Source: Gonapodya prolifera JEL478 (lineage: Eukaryota; Monoblepharomycota; Monoblepharidomycetes; Monoblepharidales; Gonapodyaceae). Taken from it: a stretch of 64,000 nt of DNA. How positions within the stretch are numbered: the stretch's first letter is position 1; the number at the start of each line of letters is the position of its first letter. Positions 48,736 through 59,175 of the stretch are shown in pieces. Made by a program: the position numbers and the translations under genes. The notes under the pieces were generated by a model. It saw nothing but the letters and a program-made list of their open reading frames with translations. It searched no databases and was not told where the DNA came from. The stretch spans positions 493,119 through 557,118 of the forward strand of contig KQ965745.1 in assembly GCA_001574975.1 (NCBI GenBank). Direction: 5' to 3'.

Positions 48736-49850
48736 TTAAATCAAATCCCCAGCCTTCTTACTCTTTAGTCCTCGGCGACGGATATGCAGATCTCCAAAGA
48801 CTTCAAAAAACGTACACCAGCAAACCACAGGCGCACAGACACTTCTCATCCCACGCCCAACACTAAAGCTACTAGCCATTCCTTTTCCGCTTTGCACCAC
48901 CACTTGTGCTACCTTCAGAGCGGAGTGTGTGTAGTCGAACCGGAGGTTCGCATTGCCTGAGCGGAGTGTTGTCCTTTCTTCAAACAAGTCTGTTACGTCT
49001 TGGCGAAGGCAGTCATTATCGCCAGTGAGGGTAGTGTTCTGAGAGCGGAGCGAGGTGCTCTCCTGGCGCAACGAGGTGCTTTCTTGTTGGAGAGTGCGCA
49101 CATCGTCGTCCAGGGTAGAGTTGCGAGCACGAAGTGTGGAGACTTCTTGTTCTAGCGCCGAGTTGCGACTGCTAAGGATGGACACCATCTGCGCAAGGCT
49201 GCAGTTGCTGCTGCGGAGCGTGGAGACCTCCCGGTCCAATGCAGAGTTGCGACTGTGAAGGTTGTAGACCTACTGACATGGGAGAGTGAAGTTGCTTTTG
49301 CGGAGCGTAGAGGCCTACTGGTCCAGTACAGAGTTGCGGGCCTCCAGTGCTGCTGTATTTGTTTGGCCGTCCGACAACTTTCTGGGTTGGCCTAAGTGTA
49401 AAAGTTCAAATCAAAACCAACAGTCGTGGTACTACACACCTCTCCGCAACTCGCACCTTCTCTTCTGCCTCTGCCGCACGAGACTCCAAAATCGCCACAC
49501 CCGCGTTGAGTTCTAGTACCTGCTCTGCGAGAGCGGTGTCGGAGAGTTCGAGCAAGGGCGGAGGTGGAGGGGGGCGAGAAATGGGGTTTCGTTGGTATAA
49601 TTCAAGAGTGCGTAGGAGTTCCTTGTTTGGGCTCTCCCGTGCGGCATCGAGCAGTGTGTTGGTGACGCATACACGATACGCGAGAAGGAGTCGGACCGCA
49701 CGATCTCGACATTTGGTTGAAGAGCAAACAGTACACCGACGTCTCCCTCCTTCGTCGAGTGATTGGTGGTGACTGGGCCACCTCTCAGACTGATGAGGAG
49801 TTTTCCGTCGGTGCATGTAATGCAAGTGAGCCGAGAACCCCGGTACTGTG
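48736..49850 (-). pseudogene. ANK-coil family, copy C (5'-truncated, stops in coil)
   Basis: Only the last third of the ankyrin region is left: KLLISLRGGPVTTNHSTK and, after a frame change, VRLLLAYRVCVTNTLLDAAR, ending VLELNAGVAILESRAAEAEE. The coil exon has in-frame TAG codons near 49318 and 49272 (the second between LPCQ and VYNLHSRN). It then reads openly: MDREVSTLRSSNCSLAQMVS, LEQEVSTLRARNSTLDDDVR, LRQESTSLRSQNTTLTGDND. The frame ends at 48736 in sequence with no SH3 similarity. Both the N-terminal half and the SH3 domain are therefore lost. Confidence 0.7.
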
Positions 49851-50244
49851 GGAACTAAAGACAATTCATCCCCCTGGGAGCGGGGACTTGTATCGATCCA
49901 TCCGATTGCCGCTCTGTGTTTGTGCGAGCCTGAGGGCTCCTGTCGCGTAGGGCAGCATCGCGCGTGGCGTCCGAGAGGTCCCGTCGTCGAGAAGCTACCG
50001 GCCATCCACCGTCAAACCACTCCCCCCTTGTTCCGTAGACCATTGGCCTACCAAAACCACTGCTCTCGCCAGAATACCGATAACACGAACTTTAGACGCC
50101 GGAGAACAAAACGGGGTTGGAGTCAAATCTCGTTCCAATCCGGCGCAGTTCGTGGCACTCCTCAAAGTCACCAATATTAAAAGAGGGTGCAGTTAGAGTC
50201 CAAAAATGCAGCCTGGTACCACGCTCAAACGGGGAGCAAGGCAG

Positions 50245-51231
50245 CTACGAGGAGGATCCAGCCAGAATCCTCGTCAAAGCAGCATTGCGGTTCTGAAGCG
50301 AGACGAGCCGCTTGGCCAAAGCAGCACTACGACCGTGAAAGTAGGAATAGTTGGTGGCAAATGTTGACAATTGCCTGGAAGAAAACTATTGTTGATCGCA
50401 AGTGTAAAACAATATTTTGCACTGGCACTTGAGCACCCACAATGACACCGCCTGATTCCTCGCTTCCTTCGACTGCACTTTCATTTCCACAGTTGTCACG
50501 AGATAAGCAAACTCCCGAGACTGGGCTGCAAGGGCGGTGGCGGCCAGTTCGAGTTCAAGGGGTCCAGGGCGAGGAATGGGGTTACGTGAATGGGACTTCA
50601 GAGAGCGGAGGAATTCCGGGTTCGCATTCTTCCGTGCGGCCTCGAGCTCTGTGTTGGTGACGCGAGCGCCATATGCGAGCAGGAGTCGGACGATCGCCAC
50701 ATCCGGCTGCACAAAGAACCCAGAGCTGCGCTCTTGCCACGTCGTCGGGTGGTTGAGCGCGACCACGCCGCCTCTGAGACTGATGTGGAGCTTTCCATCG
50801 CTGCCTGGAATGTCGTATTTTGTGCCATCCCAGAATGTCAACTTCCCACCATGGCCAATCGCAGCGGCAAGGACTGAAGGGAAACGGTACGTCCAGCGCC
50901 ATCGATCTCGCTGCCACTCTTGCGCAGTCCAGCTCCGATTGCCGCTGTTGCCGACTTTCCACTCTACTTCACCAGCGACACTAGCTCCCTTCTCGAGTAA
51001 AACCCTGACCACTTTAACCCTGGCGTGCAGTACCGCAAGCAGTAGCGCAGTCTCGCACTCCACCGTGTCCTCTTTCCAGTCGAATCCACCTCGTCCATCG
51101 TCCACCTTCGCCCTGAGTGTGACCTTCTTCCGGGTATCGCGACTAGCCCCTTCCTCAATCAGGCGCTTTACATCGGCATCGCTACCGGCTTCCACCGCCT
51201 CGATCAATTGAGCGTTCAGATTACCTGACAT
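50245..51231 (-). CDS. Ankyrin-short coil protein, copy B (intact, 306 aa, no SH3)
   Basis: Exon 1 (51231-50441, 791 nt) and exon 2 (50374-50245, 130 nt) join in phase for 306 codons plus TAG. The ankyrin-like domain reads MSGNLNAQLIEAVEAGSDAD, VKRLIEEGASRDTRKKVTLR, TALLLAVLHARVKVVRVLLE, WTAQEWQRDRWRW, GKLHISLRGGVVALNHP and VQPDVAIVRLLLAYGARVTN. Exon 2 gives a short coil, GRSAALAKRLVSLQNRNAAL, and then stops. The 66-nt intron has donor GTGGGT, where copy A has GTGAGT at the same place, and acceptor TTCCAG. The protein is a short form of copy D without SH3, so it might bind the same partners without bridging to Pro-rich ligands (inference). Confidence 0.8.
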
Positions 51232-52004
51232 TTCATGGCGTTGGTTGGAAGCGTGCTTGGATTGTGGGTTTTGAGTGGAAGAGAACGCGGCGCTTGTATT
51301 CCCTCCACAGGATTACATAATTTATTTTGCCGAAACTAATGACCTCAAATGATATTTCGGTATCGTGAGTATTGCGCTGTTCTGTCGGGTGTCTTATGCG
51401 CGTCTTTTGAGTGAATAAAGTACACTCTTTTCTCTCTTCTTGTTCAGGCACAGAAGCTCTGCCCTTTCCCCTGATGACCAGTGAACATCAGAAACTCTCC
51501 CCGTGTATCCACGCACTCTCCTCTCGCTCTCGTGCGTGAATAAACGATGCAAGTAATTCAATGCAATTCAATCATGTTCTGTTTTGGATGAATTCTCTCC
51601 CGTCATCACGCGCCGATCCAACGTGGTCGCAGAGACTGCAACGACATCGCTGGATGCTGGATGCTGTCAGTGCCAAGGATCTTTCCACGCTTCACCACCC
51701 TTCCTCCATTCCCCACGTCCAGCTCCCATCGCACCGTCACTCCCCGGCGCTCCTTCAAGGCACCAATCCTGTCCTGTCCTGTCACGTACCCATTCTCACT
51801 GACTGTGTCGCGTTGTTCGCAGCACGTTATGCGAGAGGTGTAGTCGGAGCCTGCGGGACAGAGAGTTCAGGGACGGGGTCAAGGCGTGCGGCGTGCACTG
51901 ATGCGCCGGGTGGGACAAGGGTCGTGGCACTCACCGTCAAAGTCACCACTGTCAAAACCGGGTCGAGTGAGAGTCGAAAACGCCCTCCGCGGAAGGAAAG
52001 TGAA
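51232..52004. other. Spacer between copies B and A, with 3' similarity to copy F flank
   Basis: No gene recognised. At 51805-51842 the plus strand (CGTTGTTCGCAGCACGTTATGCGAGAGGTG) resembles 41219-41250 beside copy F. The duplicated unit therefore extends beyond the coding exons. Confidence 0.4.
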
Positions 52005-53016
52005 TTATGAAGAGGATCCCGTCGTTGTACTCGTCAATGCAGCATTCCGGTTTTGTGGTGACAAGTGCCTCTGGGCCAAAGTGGCACTCCGATCTTGGAA
52101 ATAGGAAGAGTTGGTCTCAAGAGCTGATAGCGGCCTGGAGGAATCCAAACGTTGGTCGTAAGCTAACACTGCCGTACTGGAGCACTCACTATGACGCCTG
52201 GTTCCTCGCTTCCTTCTGCCGCAACTTTATTTCTACAGCAGCTGCAAGCTCATCAAGCTCCGGAATCTGGTCTGCGATGGTGGAGGTAGCCAATTCGAGT
52301 TCGAGTGGACCGGGTCGAGGAATAGGGCTGCGTTGATGGATAGCAATGCGTCCAGGAATTCTTGGTCTGGGCTCTTCCTTGAACCTTCGAGTTCGACGTC
52401 GGTGACACGTGCCCCATACGCAAGCAAGAGGCGGACGATCTCCACATGCGGTCGAACAAGGAGCCCGGCACTGCACCTCTGCCACCTCGTCAGGTGGTTG
52501 AGCGTGACCACGCCGCCTCGCAGACTGACGTGGAGTTTTCCATCCCTGTCCGGAACGTGCCATGTAGTTCCGTCACACTCGGTCGCCGTCCCACCACGAC
52601 CAACGGCCCTAGCGAGCGCGGACGGGAAACTGTACGTGAACTGACATCTCTGCTGCCGCCATTGGTCCGCAGTCCAGCTACGACTGTCGTAGAGGTTGAC
52701 ATGGCTGCTCCGCCATTGCACTTCACCGTCGACTCTCGCTCCTTTCTCCAGCAGCACCCGCAGAACTTCCAGCCTTGCGTGTAGAATTGCCAGCAGCAGC
52801 GCGCTTTCGCAGTCGATCGTGTCCTCCTTCCACTCGAATCCACTTCCACCACCAAAAAGACCTGGCGGCTTTTCCACCTTCGCCCTGAGCATGACCTTGT
52901 TCCTCGCGTCCACACACTGTCCACACTCGCCCCTTCTTCGATCAATCGCTTCACATCCGTCTCGCTACCGGCTTACACCGCTTCAACCAGCTGAGCGTTG
53001 AGAGCCGCAGTCGTAC
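52005..53016 (-). pseudogene. ANK-coil family, copy A (start lost, stop and frameshift)
   Basis: The position of the family start codon reads ACG (53014-53012). The frame then gives TAALNAQLVEAV, an in-frame TAA where the other copies have a residue of EAGS, and SETDVKRLIEEGASVDSV. A frameshift near 52915 precedes DARNKVMLRAKVEKPPGLFG. The rest of the ankyrin region is open (SALLLAILHARLEVLRVLLE, WTADQWRQQRCQF, GKLHVSLRGGVVTLNHLT, VRPHVEIVRLLLAYGARVTD). A GTGAGT intron leads to a short coil, DRSATLAQRHLSPQNRNAAL, and a TAA at 52005-52007. It is the closest relative of copy B in exon plan. Confidence 0.75.
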
Positions 53017-54310
53017 GATAGCGTCGCTGGGAAGTTCTTATGTTCAGTAAGGGGAGGAAGATAGAGCGTCAGCCGATCGTGGAATTTGCCGGATTTCGTC
53101 AACACATGCTCTACCGAAAATCCTTCCCAACAAAACACAGTTCACGACAAGTGTCGAGCTCAATCACGGCGACCAAGTGCCAAGTGCCCTACACAGATGT
53201 TGGCGTTCGCCGTTCCTTTCTGCGGGATCGGACCCACCCTCATTCGAAATGCCGCCGCCGCCGGGTGGTCCACGTTCCACATCCCACATTCTATTCTCAA
53301 CTTCACCTTCACCCGGCACTGCTACTGGTCCCCCCCGGCACTCGCTGGTCCCTCAAGTCCCGCCGTATCCACACTAACCTGGTTCACCGCTCCGCCTCCA
53401 ACCAATCATCCCCGGACCCCGTCTGCACATGCGCATGCACATGCACATGCACTCCAGGATTTGCACACCGGTACCGGCGCGGGTTCCCCCTTGTTGCTGC
53501 TGCTGCGTTTGCCCGGCCCTTTCCAGTGCTCCATGCTCCCAGCCGTCCCGCTGTCCTGACACCGGCCCGCGTCCTTGGAGGCCCTGGCCCATGCGACATC
53601 TCTGACGGCGCGAGACAGACGTGGTGCGGTGGGTCGGTGAGGATGGGGCCTGTCGAGCGGATTGTGGGACGAGGCTCTAGCGAGGCAGGATGCCGTTGGT
53701 GGAGGAGTATGCGAAGTTTGGCCAGGGAGAATGGAAGTGTGGAGGTGGGCGAAGGGGCGTCTACGGTCGGCCGTCGGCGGAAACCTCCGTTCCTAGTCCT
53801 CATCCAAGATCCAAGTGCGGTTGCGGTCGCGGGGTGCGGCGAGGAGAGACCTCCAGTGCCTCGCTCGCCGTAGCATCCCGCCACCGTCCCACTGCCACTT
53901 CCTATCGCCACATCAAGCACGAGGTGCAGCACGTCGCCAGCCATCGCCTCTGGTGGCGTTCCTCCCTCGTACCGTTGCGAGCATCACTCGGCTGCGGGCC
54001 CATGCGCGGCAACTCCGACGCACGCGGATTGGACGGTTTCGCACTCTGCTGCATCCTCCTTGCGCGCGACTCCGCTCCGTCCGTTGGCTCTATCTCTCGC
54101 ATCCGGACTCGCGTCGAAAAGCCGTGTCGCGTGAAGAGTGGAAGATAAGAGCGGCGGGTAATCTGCTACAGAGTTCTCCCGCCGTCTGCGCCACAAGGGC
54201 TGGCTTCTTCCCATTTCCACAGTCCGACTGCCCTTATTCTTCATGGCCACCATGAGTGGATCAAATGGTGGCAGACCTATGTATGTAGTGACGTGCATAC
54301 ACCTTCAAGT
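53017..54310. other. Intergenic, nothing recognised
   Basis: A plus-strand Pro/Ser-rich frame at 53040-53873 and its minus-strand counterpart lack any domain. A short GCACAT microsatellite (about 53427-53452) lies inside. Copy A upstream sequence may be at its lower edge. Confidence 0.4.
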
Positions 54311-54335
54311 GCAGACAGATGCTCCAAAGAGTTGT

Positions 54336-54474
54336 CTCTCACCTTGAATTTTTGCAGGAATGGAAAAAGGTAGTCGATGGCCCTTTGACAGTTAGGATCT
54401 TGCCGCAACGCAATTAACACCGAGTTTAATCCCGTGCGGTCGCAGCCATCAGCATCAAACAATAACATGCGCGC
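54336..54474 (-). pseudogene. Ankyrin-repeat-like exon fragment
   Basis: The minus strand reads MLLFDADGCDRTGLNSVLIA, then LRQDPNCQRAIDYLFPFLQK and FKVRDNSLEHLSALE. D.dGxTxLN.vL....dp...I.yL is an ankyrin-repeat pattern. The fragment runs into the start of the secreted repeat-protein gene on the other strand and has no further repeats on either side. It is a relic or a lone exon. Confidence 0.4.
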
Positions 54475-57027
54475 CCATCTTGCTATCCTGGGTCTTACCG
54501 CGGTTTTGGGTCTGTGTGCAGAGACCAGGAGCCTCGAAGGTGACAACAAGCTGCACGCCCCCCACTATCGAGGTTGACTTGACTAATTCGTCCGTCTATG
54601 CACCATCCAGCTCGTCAAGAGCGCACCTGCGACACTATCTATGAGGCATTCCAGGCTGGAACTGTAATGACCGGTGTTGATTACTCCGACTGGATCGATT
54701 GGTGAGTCTCGCATTGAGTTACCTGATTCGAAAGCCACAACCGCAATCGAAATGCACACAAACTACATAGGCAATGTCTAAGGTGGTTTCCTTCCGGTAT
54801 AGACGCAACACATCCTGCGGCAATCCGAACTTGTGACACAATCTACGCCAGTTTCGTTGCTGGCAACACTCCTTCTGCCCAGGATCAGAGCGACTGGGCT
54901 GCGTGGGGCTGCACGACCTGGTTCCCGTCCGGACTTGGTGCCTCGGGAAAACCTCGAACGTGCGACAGTATTTACGCAAGTTTCTCGGCTGGCAACCCAC
55001 CAACTGCACAAGACCAGAGCGACTGGGCCGCATGGGGATGCTCCACATGGTTCCCGTCCGGAATCTCCACGACCACACGATCGTGTGACACGATCTATGC
55101 AGACTACCGGCAGGGCAATGCACCAACCGCACAAGACATGCAGGACTGGCTTCTTTGGAGTTGCGCCACTTGGTTTAAAAACTACCCTGTTACTCCCAGC
55201 ACTCCGCCTTCGCCGGCGACAGGGGACGTTCCGCCTTCACCAGCGGCGCCGCAGGGAGCAAAGCACACACCCCGTCCGCAGAGGACGCCCACTCCGCCTC
55301 CACCTACCATCCCTGCACCCCCGCCATCGTCACCCCCTTCGTCGAGTCCTCCTCCGCCTTTGGCTTCCAACGCAGTGCCACCACCCTCTCCTGCACCCGT
55401 TCCTTCAACGCCTCCGTCGAGTCCCACTCCGCCTCCAGCTTCTCCCCCAGCGCCTCCACTCAGCTCTCCTGCACCTGTACCTTCATCCTCCTGCTCCAAC
55501 CCTGCCGTCTCTGTCACTGAGATCGACGTCGGCACTAATGTTGACACCAACGAAGATGACCCTACTCTCACACCCATCACCATTTCGCCCATCTCCACCG
55601 GCTCTCGTGTCGCGTTCCGGAGCCCCACGACCGGCAACGTGCACGTTGTCACCCTTAAGGCTGACGGGACAGTCGACCCCTCGGCCCCGACAGTTCAGGT
55701 GCCCATACACGATTTCGCCGACTTGAAGGCCGATGAAACGGGTTTCGTCATTCTCGGTACTCGGAACGCAAACGGTGGTGGGACGTTGAACTGCGGTAAC
55801 CCCAACAACCTCTGTGGAACTCCCCCAAACCCGGCAATTCCATGTCACGACATGTACTTGATAAGGTAAGCATCTCGTGCGTATGGTCGCAGAGTATAGG
55901 ACGACTGACCATTTTGCTGCTACTAGATACGATGGAACAACAGAGTCCTGGGCAACAAAGCTCACCTCATCGTCAGCAGATCTTCCACCTTACTCCACCA
56001 GCCGCACTGGACCCCAAGTCTACATGATCTGGTGGTACGCTCATCACGGACGAATTGCGTTCGACGGTACAAACTGGGCGGCGTACTTTGGTGCTGCGAT
56101 TTCTGTTTCTGAAGGTGGGTTGAAAGTGAATTCTGACATACGGTGACAATGAATACTAACCGCAATAACCTTTCATCAGGCGGATGCATCAACATTCACC
56201 AAGTACGTCGTGGGAGTTTCCACGTCCTTCTCGGTGTTTTTGATTGACATAACCGTTCTTTCATTCCACATTAGGGCGACCGTATGCAAGTGGTCTCGCC
56301 GTCAGGCGCGTTGCTATCAGGACACGACTCCTTCGACTGGGGCTGCTCTCACAGTGGTTACGAGCGCATTGTCTGGGACGATCGTTCGGGTCACTTTGTC
56401 ATGATTTGCAAGACTGGTAAGAGGCGCACATATATCCACCATTTTGCTCTCCTTTCGCTCACAAGGGTCGTTTGTCCTCCGAAAGACAACAACAACCGCA
56501 TCATGTATCCAGACTCATACACCACTATTCTCCCCGTTGATCTTTCTTACTCGAACTTGGGTGACATCGTCAAAGACGGCAACACGAACGCCAAAGACGG
56601 TTACTGGACGATCACCTCCAACATCCGGAACGGCCAACCTGCCAACTCTGACGGTTTCGCCGACGTGCACCTCCTTCACTTCAACAAGGCGCAGGGCGGA
56701 CACGACCAGGACATTGTGCTCGCAAGCTCGTCGAACAGCCGTGCACCGCACCTGGCGTCGTACAGCACGAGTAAACTTCTGGCTGTCTGGGAGACCTCTT
56801 CCGTGACGGGTGACTTCGACTTCTGGGCGTCTGGTCGTACGACGTACATTCAGGTTCTTGATGCTGTCAGCGGTGCTGCTGTGTCGAGCCCCACCGCGGT
56901 TGGGAATGGCATCGTTGGCAACCGATATCAAGTTTGGACCAGCTTCCCCGACGGAAGTGTGGCTTATGCATCCAAGGGGAGCTCCGGCTCAACGATCAAA
57001 ATTTTTAAAGTTGCCGCTTGTGCATAG
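54467..57027 (+). CDS. Secreted protein with four Cys/Trp repeats, Pro-rich stalk and large C-terminal domain (717 aa)
   Basis: Seven exons (54467-54539, 54611-54701, 54771-55865, 55927-56114, 56180-56202, 56275-56416, 56486-57027) join in phase throughout to 717 codons plus stop. Residues 1-18 are a signal peptide (MRAHLAILGLTAVLGLCA). Four repeats of about 36 residues follow at about 29, 74, 117 and 158, with the pattern R(T/S)CDTIYxxxxxGxxxxxxDxxDWxxWxCxxWF. Each has two Cys and three or four Trp. Residues about 194-299 are a Pro/Ser stalk, and 300-717 form one large Trp/Gly-rich domain ending KIFKVAACA. That domain resembles beta-propeller or lectin-like folds in texture only (inference). 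The repeats look like small disulphide-bonded binding modules on a stalk, as in carbohydrate-binding modules, but I cannot match them to a named family. The last intron (69 nt) is a multiple of three. Confidence 0.85.
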
Positions 57028-57545
57028 GATGCATCTGTGTTTGTGGGAGAGGGGCGTATTTATGAGAAGCTGCGCTGGTCGTAGGCTTGGTGTGAAAACT
57101 GTGTCAGTATTTATCTACTTGGATTTTACATCCAAGAACTAAGGCATTTTGCACTGATCTACTCCCGAAACGCTCCGATCATTCCCCAAGTCGCGCACTT
57201 ACCTTTGTCGATTGGCATATCCTTACCTTTGATCGTTTGTCCATTTCTGGATGAGTGCAATCCACCATTTGAATATGGTGCTCACCAGAGCGAAAAAATG
57301 TTCGCTTTTGCGGATCAAATATAGAGGCCACAGTGACATGAAATTGAAAGAGGCCACCCAGGAACAGTTTTCAACTGCCTTGGCTCTCGTTTCCCAACTC
57401 ACTCTCTCTTGCTTCTTTCTGTGTTGCCCTCCCGCTCGAAACGTGGAAGGAGGACCCACGCTCCAGCTGCGAGATCCCGGTCTGCCCATCCATCCAACAC
57501 GTCGACTCCTCCACACAACACAGACACCAAGGTCGAGTGATTCCG
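57028..57545. other. Intergenic, nothing recognised
   Basis: 3' flank of the secreted gene and 5' flank of the F-box/ankyrin relic. Open frames here have no motif. Confidence 0.4.
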
Positions 57546-57547
57546 CC

Positions 57548-58665
57548 TTCTCGACTTGCCCCAGGAAGTCATCTTGCTCATAGGCGCCTTTTACCTCACA
57601 CATCGACTGGTCTTCTCACCAGGGCCCCTCAATCGTCGGCTCTACGCGCTTTTCGGTAGTCCTTCCTCCATCGTTGCCTGCGCACTCTGGCAGTTCGAGT
57701 ACCCATGGCGTGCCCTCATCAAGGAGGCCGCCCATTGCAACCTCCAAGTTCTAGAACCTCTCTTGGCACTCCCCAACATCCACCCTGACATGAAACTGGT
57801 ACCACATGTCAGCGCCAGCAGTCGCAGCGCTCCATGGACACCTCGACGCCTTGAAACTTCTCATCAGTCGCGGTCTGAAGCTGGGATCAAACACTGACAA
57901 GGCCCTCCGCGATATTGCGGCACAAGGCAATCTCCCAATCGTCAAAGCCGTCATAGAGGCCTCCAGAGAGGAGTATCGAAGATATTCTGGGCTAATTGTC
58001 GACAGTGCATTGAGATCAGCTTGCGTACACGACTACACAGACATGTCGAGCAATTATCCTTGAACACAATCCAAGCTCCAGCGAGATATGGAGGGCGCTC
58101 AAAAAGGCGTCTGAACGCGGATGCCTCCCGATAGTGCGAATTCTCCTGACCAAAACAAGGTACTTTGGCGAATCTCTTGCTATTGCCGCGAAGGAGGGCC
58201 ACTATGGTGTCTCCTTCGACCTCCTTAACAGAGGACCTGTTCAGTGGCACGAGAGTTGCCTTAAAAGCCCGCTCAGCGTTGTTGTCACGAAAGGTGACAT
58301 CAACATCACGGAACTCCTCATTGAAAGAGGCGCAAACGTGAATGGGAAAATTGACACCGGGGCGTTTCTTGCCGACGCAGCCAAGCTTGGCCATAGGGAC
58401 ATTGTATAGCTCCTCTTGGACAGCGGAGCGGACACAAACGCCAAGGATGTGTTACCCCTGTATTAAATGGCGGTCAAGTATTGGCGAGCGCTCGCGGTGG
58501 TGCAGAGCAGAGGGAGCCGATGTTTGGAGGAGGGCAGGCGTGGGACGCTCATGGATACGGACGTGATAGCAAAGAGGATCGAAGGGTTTGATGACATTGT
58601 GAAGATGCTTGAAGCGCGGACAATTGTTTCAGAGGAACCAAAACAGAGTAGACAAAAACACAAGT
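57548..58665 (+). pseudogene. F-box/ankyrin-repeat protein, broken
   Basis: The 5' part reads LDLPQEVILLIGAFYLTHRL, an F-box-like LPxEVxxxI start with no clear ATG in frame. Ankyrin repeats follow: WRALIKEAAHCNLQVLEPLL; after a one-base shift near 57795, VAALHGHLDALKLLISRGLK and IAAQGNLPIVKAVIEASREE; after another shift near 58045, KKASERGCLPIVRILLTKTR and GDINITELLIERGANVNGKI. In-frame stops fall at 58407-58409 (HRDIV*LLLDSGADTN) and at 58465. The tail (DVIAKRIEGFDDIVKMLEAR) is still readable to 58665. F-box proteins are SCF substrate adaptors; this copy is not functional as it stands. Confidence 0.65.
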
Positions 58666-59175
58666 AGAATACAATTGCGAGCTCTGCTTAGAGTAATGTG
58701 ACCCGTCTGTGCGGTCGCGGACTCTCATCTCAAAGAGCAATAAAATATATGGTCGCCTTATGAGAGGGTGTTGACTTAGGCCTTCGGTGTGTTGGTATCA
58801 AGTCTGCCTTGGAGACGAGGATAGCCAATCTGAGCATATCTGGCAAAGCACATTCATTTTTTTGATGCGGAGCAGCGTCTCAGAACTGTGTGCACGGTGG
58901 TGTTGCTCAGGGATGCGAGTCGGTCGCCACTTACGAAAACCGACTGGAGTCTCCGCTGGCGACCATGTCCTCAGGCGATGGTGGTGGAGACAGGCGGCGA
59001 GGTCTTTTCATCCTTGGACTTAATAAAAAGGCCTCAAGGAAATGAAGACCCATCAGCGATTCAACGCACATACCACAATTTGGAACGAAACCCCACTGTC
59101 ACATGTGAGTCCACAATCGCCTGTCCAACATGCTATCATCGCTCAAACCTGCCTGTTCAATCCAGCCTAGCAATC
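58666..59175. promoter_or_regulatory. Upstream region of the intradiol dioxygenase gene
   Basis: This is the 5' flank of the ATG at 59176. No motif could be named, and no other coding signal with support was seen. Confidence 0.35.

Noticed and set aside
51561-52010. 149-codon plus-strand open frame beside copy A
   Set aside because: Part of it is antisense to the duplicated 3' exon of the ankyrin family; similarity to 41.2 kb comes from that duplication.
53425-53455. GCACAT-type microsatellite
   Set aside because: Short simple repeat with no sign of function.
55182-55652. 156-codon minus-strand Gly-rich open frame
   Set aside because: Antisense of the Pro-rich stalk of the secreted repeat protein.
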